Translations under genes and position numbers: made by a program
Part shown: positions 11,201-25,455 of the stretch, piece by piece
Numbering within the stretch: position 1 is the first letter of the stretch
How the letters are laid out: each line of letters begins with the position of its first letter
Notes under the pieces: generated by a model
Database searches by the model: none
Told to the model about the DNA's origin: nothing
What the model saw: only the letters and a program-made list of their open reading frames with translations
Assembly (NCBI GenBank): GCA_907163375.1
Contig: CAJQUW010015400.1
Span: 248,001-312,000 of the forward strand
Length of the DNA: 64,000 bases
Direction of reading: 5' to 3'
Source: Prostheceraeus crozeri
Taxonomy: Eukaryota; Platyhelminthes; Polycladida; Euryleptidae

Positions 11201-14200
11201 CACTACTGACGCTCAAATTGACACTATTGACACTTAAATGGACACTATTGACACTGAATTTGACACTACTGACACTCAAATTAACGCTATTGACACTCAT
11301 ATTGACGCCATTGACACTCAAAATGACACTACTCAAACTCAAATTGACACTATTCACACTATACGACACTATATGACACTACATGAAAACTATATTAAAA
11401 CCATATGAAAACCATACGACAACTAACTGAAAACTAATTGATGACTGATGACACTGATGACACTTATGACACTAATTACACTAATGACGCTAATGACACT
11501 GTGACACTAATAACATATATGAACTATTGGACACTATTGGGAAACCATGCGATAACTGTGCGAAAACTATACGAAAAATATGCGAAAACTATACGGAACA
11601 ATACGAAAACTATGCGAAAACTATATGCAAAATATATGAATACTATATGAAAACTATATGAAAAATATATGAAAACTATATGAAGTCTATATGAAATGCA
11701 TATGAAAACTATGTGAAAACTATATGAAGACTGCATGAAAACTACATGAAAACTATATGAAGACTATATAAAAGCTATATGAAAACTAAATGAAAGCTAT
11801 ATGAAATACATATGAAAACTATATGAAAGCTATATGACAATTACATGAGAATCATACGACATCTAACAGAAAACTAACTGAAAGCTAGCTGAAAACTAAA
11901 TGAAAACTATATGAAAACTATGCGACAACTAACTGAAAACTTACTGATGACTGATGACACTAATGTCACTAATGACACTGAAGTTGACACTACTGACACT
12001 CAAATTGACACTATTGACAGTTTTGACACTCAAATTGACACTGTTGGCACTCAAATAGACACTATTGACACTCAAATTGACACTATTGACACTTAAATTG
12101 GCACCATTGACACTCAAATTGACACTAGCGACACTCAAATTAACGCTACTGACACTCATATTGACGCTATTGACACTCAAAATGACACTACTGACACTAT
12201 TGACACTATTGACACTCAAATTGATACTATTTACACTATTGACACTGAAATTGATACTATTGACGCTGAAATTGACACTATTGACACTTAAATTGACACT
12301 ATTGACACTGAAAATGACTCTACTGACACTCAAATTAACGCTATTGACACTCATATTGACGCCATTGACACTGAAATGGGAAATATTGACACTTAAATTG
12401 ACACTATTGACACTCAAATTTACACTATTGACACTCAAATTGACACTATCGACAGTATTGAAGCTAATGACACTATTGACACTATTGACACTCAAATTAA
12501 AATCATTGACACTCGAATTGACACTATTGACACTCAAATTGACACTATTGACACTCAAATTGACACTATTGATACTCAAATTGACACTATTAACACTCAA
12601 ATTGACACTATTGACACCATTCACAGTCAAATTGACATTATTTACGCTGAAATTGACCCCATTGACACTTAAATTGACACTATTGACACTGAAATTGACA
12701 CTACTGACATTCAAATTAACGCTATTGACACCGATATTGACGCCATTCACTCTCAAAATGACACTACTGACACTCAAATTGACACTATATGACACTATAT
12801 GACACTACATGAAAACTATATTAAAACCATATGAAAACCATACGACAACTATACGACAACTAACTGAAAACTAACTGATGACACTAATGACACTAATTAC
12901 ACCAATGACACTAGTGACACTGACACTAATGACATATATGAACTATTAGACACTATTGGAAAACCATGCGAAAACTGTACGAAAACTAAACGAAAAATAT
13001 GCGAAAACTATACGGAACAATACGAAAACTATGCGAAAACTATATCCAAACTATATCAATACTATATGAGAACTATATGAAAAATATATGAGAACTATAT
13101 GAAGGCTATATGAAACACATATGAAAACTATGTGAAAACTATATGAAGACTTCATGAAAACTACATGAAAACTATATGACGACTATATAAAAAATATATG
13201 AAACTATATGGAACCTATGTGAAATACATATGAAAACTATATGAAAGCTAAATGACACTTATATGAGAGCCGTACGACATCTAACTGAAAACTAACTAAA
13301 AACTAGCTAAAAACTACATGAAAACTATATGAAAACTAGATGAAAACTAGATGCAAACTATATAAAAACCATCTGAAAACCATATGAAAACTATGCGACA
13401 ACTAACTGAAAACTAACTGATGACTGATGACACTAATGTCACTAATGACACTCAAATTGAGACTACTGACACCATTGACACTCAAATTGACACTATTGAC
13501 ACTCAAATTGACACTCAAATTGACACTATTGACACTCAAATTGACACTATTGACACTTAAATTGACACTATTCACACTCAAATTGACACTACTGACGCTC
13601 AAATTGACACTATTGACACTTAAATTGAAACTATTGACAATATATGACACTATATGACATTACATGAAAAGTATATTAAAACCATATGAAAACTATGCGA
13701 CAACTAACTAAAAACTAATTGATGACCGATGACACTAATGACACTAATTACACTAATGACACTATGACACTAATGACATATATGAACTATTGGACACTAT
13801 TGGAAAACCATGCGAAAACTGTACGAAAACTATACGAAAAATATGCGGAAACTATGCGAAAACTATATCCAAACTATATGGATACTATATGAAACTATAA
13901 GAAAAACATATGAAAACAATATGAAGGCTATATGAAATGCAAATGAAAATTATGTGAAAACTATATGAAGACTGCATGAAAACTACATGAAAACTATATG
14001 AAGACTATATAAAAACTATATGAAAACTATATGAAAGCTCTATGACAATTATATGAGAGCCATACGACATCTAACTGAAAACTAGCTGAAAACCACATGA
14101 AAACTATATGAAAACTAGATGAAAACTAGATCAAAACTAGATCAAAACTGTATGAAAACTATATAAAAACTATCTGAAAAACATATGAAAACTATATAAA

Positions 14201-17200
14201 AACTTTCTGAGAACCATATGAAAACTATGCGACAACTAACTGAAAACTAACTGATGACACTAATGTCACTAATGACGCTCAAATTGACACCATTGACACT
14301 CAAATTGACACTAATGACGCTCAAATTGACACCATTGACACTCAAATTGACACTATTGACACTCAAATTGACACTATTGACACTCAAATTGACGCCATTG
14401 ACACTCAAAATGACACTACTCAAACTCAAATTGACACTATTCACACTATACGACACTATATGACACTACATGAAAACTATATTAAAACCATATGAAAACC
14501 ATACGACAACTAACTGAAAACTAATTGATGACTGATGACACTGATGACACTTATGACACTAATTACACTAATGACGCTAATGACACTGTGACACTAATAA
14601 CATATATGAACTATTGGACACTATTGGGAAACCATGCGATAACTGTGCGAAAACTATACGAAAAATATGCGAAAACTATACGGAACAATACGAAAACTAT
14701 GCGAAAACTATATGCAAACTATATGAATACTATATGAAAACTATATGAAAAATATATGAAAACTATATGAAATACATATGAAAACTATATGAAAGCTATA
14801 TGACAATTACATGAGAGTCATACGACATCTAACAGAAAACTAACTGAAAACTAGCTGAAAACTAAATGAAAACTATATGAAAACTAGATGAAAACTATAT
14901 GAAAACAATGCGACAACTAACTGAAAACTAACTGATGACTGATGACACTAATGTCACTAATGACACTGAAGTTGACACTACTGACACTCTTGACTATGTG
15001 AATTGACACTATTGACAGTTTTGACATTCAAATTGACACTGTTGGCACTCAAATAGACACTATTGACACTCAAATTGACACTATTGACACTTAAATTGGC
15101 ACTATTGACACTCAAATTGACACTATTGACACTCAAATTAACGCTACTGACACTCATATTGACGCTATTGACACTCAAAATGACACTACTGACACTATTG
15201 ACACTCAAATTGAAACTATTTACACTATTGACACTGAAATTGATACTACTGACGCTCAAATTGACACTATTGACACTTAAATTGACACTATTGACACTGA
15301 AAATGACTCTACTGACACTCAAATTAACGCTATTGACACTCATATTGACGCCATTGACACTCAAATGGACACTATTGACACTTAAATTGACACTATTGAC
15401 ACTCAAATTTACACTATTGACACTCAAATTGACACTATCGACAGTATTGAAGCTAATGACACTATTGACACTCAAATTAAAATCATTGGCACTCGAATTG
15501 ACACTATTGACACTCAAATTGACTCTATTGACACTGAAATTGACACTATTGATACTCAAATTGACACTATTAACACTCAAATTGACACTATTGACACCAT
15601 TCACAGTCAAATTGACACTATTGACGCTGAAATTGACCCCATTAACACTTAAATTGACACTATTGACACTGAAATTGACACTACTGACATTCAAATTAAC
15701 GCTATTGACACTGATATGGACGCCATTGACACTCAAAATGACACTACTGACACTATTGACACTATATGACACTATATGACACTACATGAAATCTATATTA
15801 AAACCATATGAAAACCATACGACAACTATGCGACAACTAACTGAAAACTAACTGATGACACTAATGACACTAATGACACTAGTGACACTGACACTAATGA
15901 CATATATGAACTATTAGACACTATTGGAAAACCATGCGAAAACTGTACGAAAACTAAACGAAAAATATGCGAAAACTATACGGAACAATACGAAAACTAT
16001 GCGAAAACTATATCCAAACTATATCAATACTATATGAGAACTATATGAAAAATATATAAGAACTATATGAAGGCTATATGAAACACATATGAAAACTATG
16101 TGAAAACTATATGAAGACTTCATGAAAACTACATGAAAACTATTTGACGACTATATAAAAACTATATGAAAACTATATTGAACCTATGAGAAATACATAT
16201 GAAAACTATATGAAAGCTAAATGACACTTATATGAGAGCCGTACGACATCTAACTGAAAACTAACTAAAAACTAGCTGAAAACTACATGAAAACTATATG
16301 AAAACCATATGAAAACTAGATGCAAACTATATAAAAACCATCTGAAAACCATATGAAAACGATGCGACAACTAACTGAAAACTAACTGATGACTGATGAC
16401 ACTAATGTCACTAATGACACTCAAATTGAGACTACTGACACCATTGACACTCAAATTGACACTATTGACACTCAAATTGACACTATTGACACTTAAATTG
16501 ACACTATTCACACTCAAATTGACACTACTGACGCTCAAATTGACACTATTGACACTTGAATTGAAACTATTGACAATATATGTTACTATATGACATTACA
16601 TGAAAAGTATATTAAAACCATATGAAAACTATGCGACAACTAACTAAAAACTAATTGATGACCGATGACACTAATGACACTAATTACACTAATGACACTC
16701 TGACACTAATGACATATATGAACTATTGGACACTATTGGAAAACCATGCGAAAACTGTACGAAAACTATACGAAAAATATGCGGAAACTATACGGAACAA
16801 TACGAAAACTATGCGAAAACTATATCCAAACTATATCAATACTATATGAAACTATAAGAAAAATATATGAAAACAATATGAAGGCTATATGAAATGCAAA
16901 TGAAAATTATGTGAAAACTATATGAAGACTGCATGAAAACTACATGAAAACTATATGAAGACTATATAAAAACTATATGAAAACTATATGAAAGCTATAT
17001 GACAATTATATGAGAGCCATACGACATCTAACTGAAAACTAGCTGAAAACCACATGAAAACTATATGAAAACTAGATGAAAACTAGATCAAAACTAGATC
17101 AAAACTGTATGAAAACTATATAAAAACTATCTGAAAAACATATGAAAACTATATAAAAACTTTCTGAGAACCATATGAAAACTATGCGACAACTAACTGA

Positions 17201-20200
17201 AAACTAACTGATGACACTAATGTCACTAATGACGCTCAAATTGACACCATTGACACTCAAATTGACACTAATGACGCTCAAATTGACACCATTGACACTC
17301 AAATTGACACTCAAATTGACACTATTGACACTCAAATTGACGCCATTGACACTCAAAATGACACTACTCAAACTCAAATTGACACTATTCACACTATACG
17401 ACACTATATGACACTACATGAAAACTATATTAAAACCATATGAAAACCATACGACAACTAACTGAAAACTAATTGATGACTGATGACACTGATGACACTT
17501 ATGACACTAATTACACTAATGACGCTAATGACATATATGAACTATTGGACACTATTGGAAAACCATGCGATAACTGTGCGAAAACTATACGAAAAATATG
17601 CGAAAACTATACGGAACAATACGAAAACTATGCGAAAACTTTATGCAAACTATATGAATACTATATGAAAACTATATGAAAAATATATGAAAACTATATG
17701 AAATACATATGAAAACTATATGAAAGCTATATGACAATTACATGAGAGTCATACGACATCTAACAGAAAACTAACTGAAAACTAGCTGAAAACTAAATGA
17801 AAACTATATGAAAACTAGATGAAAACTATATGAAAACAATGCGACAACTAACTGAAAACTAACTGATGACTGATGACACTAATGTCACTAATGACACTGA
17901 AGTTGACACTACTGACACTCAAATTGACACTATTGACAGTTTTGACATTCAAATTGACACTGTTGGCACTCAAATAGACACTATTGACACTTAAATTGGC
18001 ACTATTGACACTCAAATTGACACTATTGACACTCAAATTAACGCTACTGACACTCATATTGACATTATTGACACTCAAAATGACACTACTGACACTATTG
18101 ACACTCAAATTGAAACTATTTACACTATTGACACTGAAATTGATACTATTGACGCTCAAATTGACACTATTGACACTTAAATTGACACTATTGACACTGA
18201 AAATGACTCTACTGACACTCAAATTAACGCTATTGACACTCATATTGACGCCATTGACACTCAAATGGACACTATTGACACTTAAATTGACACTATTGAC
18301 AATCAAATTTACACTATTGACACTCAAATTGACACTATCGACACTATTGAAGCTAATGACACTATTGACACTCAAATTAAAATCATTGACAGTCGAATTG
18401 ACACTATTGACACTCAAATTGACACTATTGACACTGAAATTGACACTATTGATACTCAAATTGACACTATTAACACTCAAATTGACACTATTGACACCAT
18501 TCACAGTCAAATTGACACTATTGACGCTGAAATTGACCCCATTGACACTTAAATTGACACTATTGACACTGAAATTGACACTACTGACATTCAAATTAAC
18601 GCTATTGACACTGATATTGACGCCATTGACACTCAAAATGACACTACTGACACTATTGACACTATATGACAATATATGACACTACATGAAAACTATATTA
18701 AAACCATATGAAAACCATACGACAACTATGCGACAACTAACTGAAAACTAACTGATGACACTAATGACACTAATGACACTAGTGACACTGACACTAATGA
18801 CATATATGAACTATTAGACACTATTGGAAAACCATGCGAAAACTGTACGAAAACTAAACGAAAAATATGCGAAAACTATACGGAACAATACGAAAACTAT
18901 GAGAAAACTCTATCCAAACTATATCAATACTATATGAGAACTATATGAAAAATATATAAGAACTATATGAAGGCTATATGAAACACATATGAAAACTATG
19001 TGAAAACTATATGAAGACTTCATGAAAACTACATGAAAACTATATGACGACTATATAAAAACTATATGAAAACTATATTGAACCTATGAGAAATACATAT
19101 GAAAACTATATGAAAGCTAAATGACACTTATATGAGAGCCGTACGACATCTAACTGAAAACTAACTAAAAACTAGCTGAAAACTACATGAAAACTATATG
19201 AAAACCATATGAAAACTAGATGCAAACTATATAAAAACCATCTGAAAACCATATGAAAACGATGCGACAACTAACTGAAAACTAACTGATGACTGATGAC
19301 ACTAATGTCACTAATGACACTCAAATTGAGACTACTGACACCATTGGCACTCAAATTAACACTATTGACACTCAAATTGACGCTATTGACACTCAAATTG
19401 ACACGATTGACACTCAAATTGACACGATTGACACTTAAATTGACACTATTCACACTCAAATTGACACTACTGAAGCTCAAATTGACACTATTGACACTTA
19501 AATTGAAACTATTGACAATATATGACACTATATGACACTACATGAAAAGTATATTTAAACCATATGAAAACTATGCGACAACTAACTAAAAACTAATTGA
19601 TGACCGATGACACTAATGACACTAATTACACTAATGACACTCTGACACTAATGACATATATGAACTATTGGACACTATTGGAAAACCATGCGAAAACTGT
19701 ACGAAAACTATACGAAAAACATGCGAAAACTATACGGAACAACACGAAAACTATGCGAAAACTATATCCAAACTATATGAATACTATATGAAAACTATAT
19801 GAAAACTATATGAAAACTATATGAAGGCTATATGAAATGAAAAAAAAATTATGTGAAAACTATATAAAGACTGTATGAAAACTGCATGAAAACTATATGA
19901 AGACTATATAAAAACTATATGAAAACTATATGAAAGCTATATGACAATTATATGAGAGCCATACCACATCTAACTGAAAACTAGCTGAAAACCACATGAA
20001 AACTATATGAAAACTAGATCAAAACTATATGAAAACTATATAAAAACTATCTGAAAAACATATGAAAACTATATGAAAACTATATAAAAACTATCTGAGA
20101 ACCATATGAAAACTATGCGACAACTAACTGAAAACTAACTGATGACTGATGACACTAATGTCACTAATGACACTCAAATTGAGACTACTGACACCATTGG

Positions 20201-23200
20201 CACTCAAATTAACACTATTGACACTCAAATTGACGCTATTGACACTCAAATTGACACCATTGACACTCAAATTGACACTATTGACACTCAAATTGACACT
20301 ATTGACACTCAAATTGACACTATTGACACTAAAATTGACGCTATTGACATTCAAATTCACACTATTGACACTTAAATTGACACTATTGACACTGAAATTG
20401 ACATTACTGACACTCTTATTGGCTTACGCTATTGACGCTGATATTGACGCCATTGACACTCAAAATGACACTACTGACACTCAAATTGACACTATTGACA
20501 CTCAAATTGATACTATTGACACTATTGACACTCAAATTGACACTACTGACGCTCAAATTGACACTATTGACACTTAAATTGACACTATTTACACTCATAT
20601 TGACGCCATTGACACTCAGAATGACACTACTCAAACTCAAATTGACACTATTCACACTATACGACACTATATGACACTACATGAAAACTATATTAAAACC
20701 ATATGAAAACCATACGACAACTAACTGAAAACTAATTGATGACTGATGACACTGATGACACTTATGACACTAATTACACTAATGACGCTAATGACACTGT
20801 GACACTAACAACATATATGAACTATTCGACACTATTGGAAAACCATGCGATAACTGTGCGAAAACTATACGAAAAATATGCGAAAACTATACGGAACAAT
20901 ACGAAAACTATGCGAAAACTATATGCAAACTGTATGAATACTATATGAAAACTATATGAAAAATATATGAAAACTATATGAAGTCTATATGAAATGCATA
21001 TGAAAACTATGTGAAAACTATATGAAGACTGCATGAAAACTACATGAAAACTATATGAAGACTATATAAAAACTATATGAAAACTAAATGAAAGCTATAT
21101 GAAATACATATGAAAACTATATGAAAGCTATATGACAATTACATGAGAGTCATACGACATCTAACTGAAAACTAACTGAAAACTAGCTGAAAACTACATG
21201 AAAACTAGATGAAAACTATATGAAAACTATGCGACAACTAACTGAAAACTAACTGATGACTGATGACACTAATGTCACTAATGACACTGAAGTTGACACT
21301 ACTGACACTCAAATTGACACTATTGACAGTTTTGACACTCAAATTGACTCTGTTGGCACTCAAATAGACACTATTGACACTCAAATTGACACTATTGACA
21401 CTCAAATTAACGCTACTGACACTCATATTGACGCCATTGACACTCAAAATGACACTGCTGACACTATTGACACTATTGACACTCAAATTGATACTATTCA
21501 CACTATTGACACTCAAATTGACACTACTGACGCTCAAATTGACACTATTGACACTGAAATTGACACTATTGACACTGAAATTGACTCTACTGACACTCAA
21601 ATTAACGCTATTGACACTCATATTGACGCCATTGAGACTCAAAATGACACTACTCACACTCAAATTGACACTATTCACACTATACGACACTATATGACAC
21701 TACATGGAAGCTATATTAAAACCATATGAAAACCATACGACAACCAACTGAAAACTAATTGATGACTGATGACACTGATGACACTTATGACACTAATTAC
21801 ACTAATGACACTAATGACACTGTGACACTAATGACATATATGAACTATTGGACACTATTGGAAAACCATGCGAGAACTGTACGAAAATTATACGAAAAAT
21901 ATGCGAAAACTTTACGGAACAATACGAAAACTATGCGAAAACTATATGCAAACTATATGAATACTATATGAACGCTATATGAAATGCAAATGGAAACTAT
22001 GTGAAAACTATATGAAGACTGCATGAAAACCACATGAAACCTATATAAAAACTATCTGAAAACCATATGAAAACTATGCGACAACTAACTGAAAACTAAC
22101 TGATGACTGATGACACTAATGTCACTAATGACACTCAAATTGAGACTACTGACACCATTGACACTCAAATTGACACTATTGACACTCAAATTGACACTAT
22201 TGTAACTCAAATTGACAGTATTGACACTCAAATTGGCACTTTTGACACTCAAATTGACACTATTCACACTCAAATTGACACTATTGACGCTCAAATTGAC
22301 ACTATTGACACTCAAATTGACACTATTGACACTGAAATTGACACTACTGACACTCACATTAACGCTATTGACACTGATATCGACGCCATTGAGACTCAAA
22401 ATGACACTACTGACACTCAAATTGACACTATATGACACTTTCTGACACTACATGAAAACTATATTAAAACCATATGAAGACTATACGACAACTAATTGAA
22501 AACTACTTGATGACCGATGACACTAATGACACTGTGACACTAATAACATATATGAACTATTGGACACTATTGGAAAACCTTGCGAAAACTGTACGAAAAC
22601 TATACGAAAACTATGCGAAACTATATCCAAACTATATGAATACTATATGAAAACTACATGAAAAATATGTGAACACTATGAGGGCTATATGAAACACATT
22701 TGAAAACTATGTGAAAACTATGTGAAGACTATATAAAAACTATATGAAAACTATATGGAAGCTATATGAAATACATATGAAAACCATATGAAAACTATGC
22801 GACAACTAACTGAAAACTAACTGATGACTGATGACACTAATGTCACTACTGACACTCAAATTGAGACTACTGACACTATTGACACTCAAATTGACACTAT
22901 TGACACTTAAATTGACAGTTTTGACAGTTAAATTGACACTGTTGACACTCAAATTGACACTATTGACGCTCAAATTGACACTATTGACACTCAAATTGAC
23001 ACTATTGACACTGAAATTGACACTACTGACACTCAAATTAACGCTATTGACACTTAAATTGCCACTACTGACACTATATGACACTATATGACACTACATG
23101 AAAACTATATTAAAACCATATGAAAACTATACGACAACTAACTGAAAACTAATTGATGACCGATGACACTAATGACACTAATGACACTGTGACACTAATT

Positions 23201-23369
23201 ACACTAATGACACTAATGACACTGTGACACTAATGACATATATGAACTATTGGACACTATTAGAAAACCATGCGAAAACTGTACGAAAACTATTCGAAAA
23301 ATATGCGAAAACTATACGGAACAATACGAAAACAATGTGAAAACTATATGCAAACTATATGAATACTAT
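8223..23369. repeat. Composite simple satellite, main block (about 15 kb)
   Basis: About fifteen modules alternate 9/21-bp texture with 11-bp ATATGAAAACT texture. 9/21-bp stretches lie at about 8960-9465, 10083-10315, 10855-11010, 11090-11370, 11950-12790, 13424-13650, 14250-14460, 14940-15780, 16393-16590, 17211-17405, 17870-18680, 19290-19530, 20145-20665, 21255-21690, 22105-22440 and 22825-23085. Each usually starts with TGATGACACTAATGTCACTA and ends in GACACTATATGACACTACAT. Between them recur a short 9-bp stretch, the string GACATATATGAACTATTGGA, a CGAAAACTATACGAAAAATA stretch and long ATATGAAAACT runs. No gene or promoter is evident. The block stops abruptly at the Penelope-like fragment. 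Confidence 0.92.
11948..21252. repeat. Higher-order repeat inside the composite satellite, three copies
   Basis: A superunit made of one long 9/21-bp stretch carrying the marker GAAGTTGACACTACTGAC, one short stretch carrying CAAATTGAGACTACTGACAC and one further short stretch recurs in the same order. The GAAGTTGAC marker lies near 11979, 14967, 17897 and 21290, giving periods of about 2.99, 2.93 and 3.39 kb. The third copy is longer because it contains an extra short stretch. Detailed substitutions, such as long-stretch internal variants, are shared between copies, which shows duplication of whole superunits rather than independent slippage. Confidence 0.8.
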
Positions 23370-23676
23370 TGATGGTGGCACACGGGAGGTTCTTCATTTC
23401 AAGTTTTGTTTCACAAAATTAAAACTGCGCTCCCTTTCTTTTTAAGCCGAAGTTATATTTATTGATTTAAAATACAGATGAGACGGGTCGACCGGTTTCT
23501 GCATCAGTGCCTTTCTCAAGACCCAACACTTAAAAACTTGCAATGGATCATGCATTACATTTAAATACGAAGACATGATCACTCACATCAGTTCATCTTT
23601 CCGATTGATTTTAGGCTTCAATTTGCGTATCAATTCACTCTCACCTAACCGAGTTTTTATTGGATTATTCTGAATA
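23370..23676 (-). mobile_element. Inverted 3'-terminal fragment of a Penelope-like element
   Basis: Read on minus, a frame ending at 23583 finishes with ESELIRKLKPKINRKDELM and a stop, which is the usual end of a Penelope-like GIY-YIG protein. It is followed by about 210 bp of 3' UTR with an AATAAA (23463-23458) and the string CTGATGCAGAAACCGGTCG near 23510-23490. The fragment abuts the sense-oriented copy head to head at about 23675. It abuts simple satellite on the other side, which marks the outer end of the insertion. Confidence 0.72.
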
Positions 23677-23679
23677 TCT

Positions 23680-25249
23680 ATGAATGACAAAGTGAAGGGA
23701 ACATTTTTGAAGGAGAAGGCTCTTGTAGTTATCCCTTCTGACAAATCTAATCGCCTGGTGATCTCCGACGAGCAGTCCATGGTAAATCGCATAGAAGATA
23801 CACTAAGTGATGATATAACATATAGAAAACTTGTAAAATCTCGTAACAACGGCATAGAAAATCAATCTAATAAAATGATTAGAACCTACTGTAAAAATAA
23901 CGATCGCTTAGATATAGGAAAATTAATATCAACTGGAGCAAAGCCGGCGAAGTTCCAGGTTCGAGTGAAGGATCACAAGGATAAGGACGAGTCCGGTTAC
24001 CCTTTAAGACCGATAGCCGCGGTGTCAAATACTCCTACTGAAAGAGTTGATTGGTTAGTAGGACATTTACTTAATAAGTTAATAAAGTTCGTGCCGTCAC
24101 ATTTACCTAACACAAGCGCTTTGATAGAAAATTTATCAGCGATTAAGAACTTAACAACAAATACTGTAATGTTCATCTCATTGGATGTAAAAAATTTATA
24201 TACTTCTATCCCTCTTTTAGAAGGAATAGAAATAGTTTCTAATTTCGCAAAAGAACACTGGCATTTAATTGACAACTACAACCTAGACATCAATTGCATA
24301 GAACAAGTCCTCAAGTTGGTAGCTTTTAATTACGAGATTGAATTTAACAATATTGTATATCTTCAAAAGAAAGGTTGTCCTATGGGTTCGCACTTTGGGC
24401 CACCATTTGCGATTATTTTTATGAAATACATAGAAGAATTGGCTTTGAAAAAACTAGAGACTAATGACATAAAACCCAAATTATACCGTAGATATATTGA
24501 TGACATAATTCTTGGCCCGTCTGCCAATGAACCGTCTTTGTTCAATAGCATACTAGAAATTTTTAATTCTATTCACCCAGACATAAAATTTACCATAGAA
24601 GCACCAGAAAATGGCGTCTTAAATTTTCTGGATTTATCTATATCAATAGAAAGGGAAGTTTACTTCCAGCCTTACAATAAAGAAAATCATTCTGGGATAT
24701 GTCTCGATAAATTTAGCAATGTTCCAGATTTCGTTAAGCAAAACTTCATTAAAAACACGATAAATAACATAGGTGTACGTTGCTCTGATAGCGATGATGT
24801 TGGACGTCATGTAAACGACTTAAAGAAAAATAATTATCATTGGAGGGATGTTCAAGAAAAACGCCCTAAGCAACATAGCAGGGACGAAAATAATACAAAT
24901 AGCATCCTACAACTGGATTTTATAAATGACGCTACACACAGAAAACTAAATAAGTTAGTGAAAAAATATGACGTACCCTTTAGAATAGTTCAAAAACCTG
25001 GAAAACAAATACGAAGCACTTTCAGTAAGTTCAATTCTCTAAATTCTTCTACTAATTGTAGCTGTAAAATCTGCGAATCTTTAAATAATTATCATGCTTG
25101 TGAGAAACGGTATGTTATTTATAAATTCACGTGTTCTTTGTGTGGTGACTTCTACATAGGTTCTACGAACCGTCCTTTTAGATATCGTTTCCAAGAACAT
25201 TGTCGTAGCATTGACAATAGAGATAGCAAAAGTGCTCTATCGGTTCATA
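23680..25249 (+). pseudogene. Penelope-like reverse transcriptase / GIY-YIG endonuclease, truncated
   Basis: Penelope-like elements encode a telomerase-related reverse transcriptase fused to a GIY-YIG nuclease. From the ATG at 23680, visible parts are: an N-terminal segment ending in KFQVRVKDHKD, LRPIAAVSN, FISLDVKNLYTSIP (first catalytic Asp), CPMGSHFGPP at about 233-242, YIDD at 272-275, NFLDLSI at about 315-321, a Cys cluster CSCKICES, and GIY-YIG core YVIYKF...FYIGST (Y478 and about 491-496) followed by FRYRFQEH. Homology ends at SALSVH, where a palindromic element begins at 25250. The open frame then runs on through unrelated sequence to 25314. The N-terminus is also shorter than usual for the family, so this is a 5'-truncated, 3'-interrupted copy. 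Its missing C-terminal tail type is seen in the inverted fragment next door. Confidence 0.9.
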
Positions 25250-25455
25250 CACTCTTAAAAAAATTGGTTTCCTGGAAAACCAATTTTGGTTTTTCAGCCT
25301 GTCCCGGGGGGTGAAACCAAATATGGTTTTCCAGAGAACCAAATGAAATTGGTTCTCTAGGAAACCAAAAGTCATCGGTTTTCTGGCAAACCAAAATTGG
25401 TTTTTCAGCTTTTATATCTTGGTTTTCTGGAGAACCAATATTGGTTTTAAGAGTG
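25250..25455. mobile_element. Small palindromic MITE-like element with CACTCTTAAAA ends
   Basis: The element begins CACTCTTAAAA (25250-25260) and ends TTTTAAGAGTG (25445-25455), an exact 11-bp terminal inverted repeat. The interior is a run of near-palindromes of the type GGTTTTCC-N-GAGAACC, spaced about 25-40 bp apart (for example GGTTTCCTGGAAAACC). There is no coding capacity. It sits exactly where the Penelope-like homology ends. No clear target duplication could be assigned, so the superfamily is left open. Confidence 0.65.
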
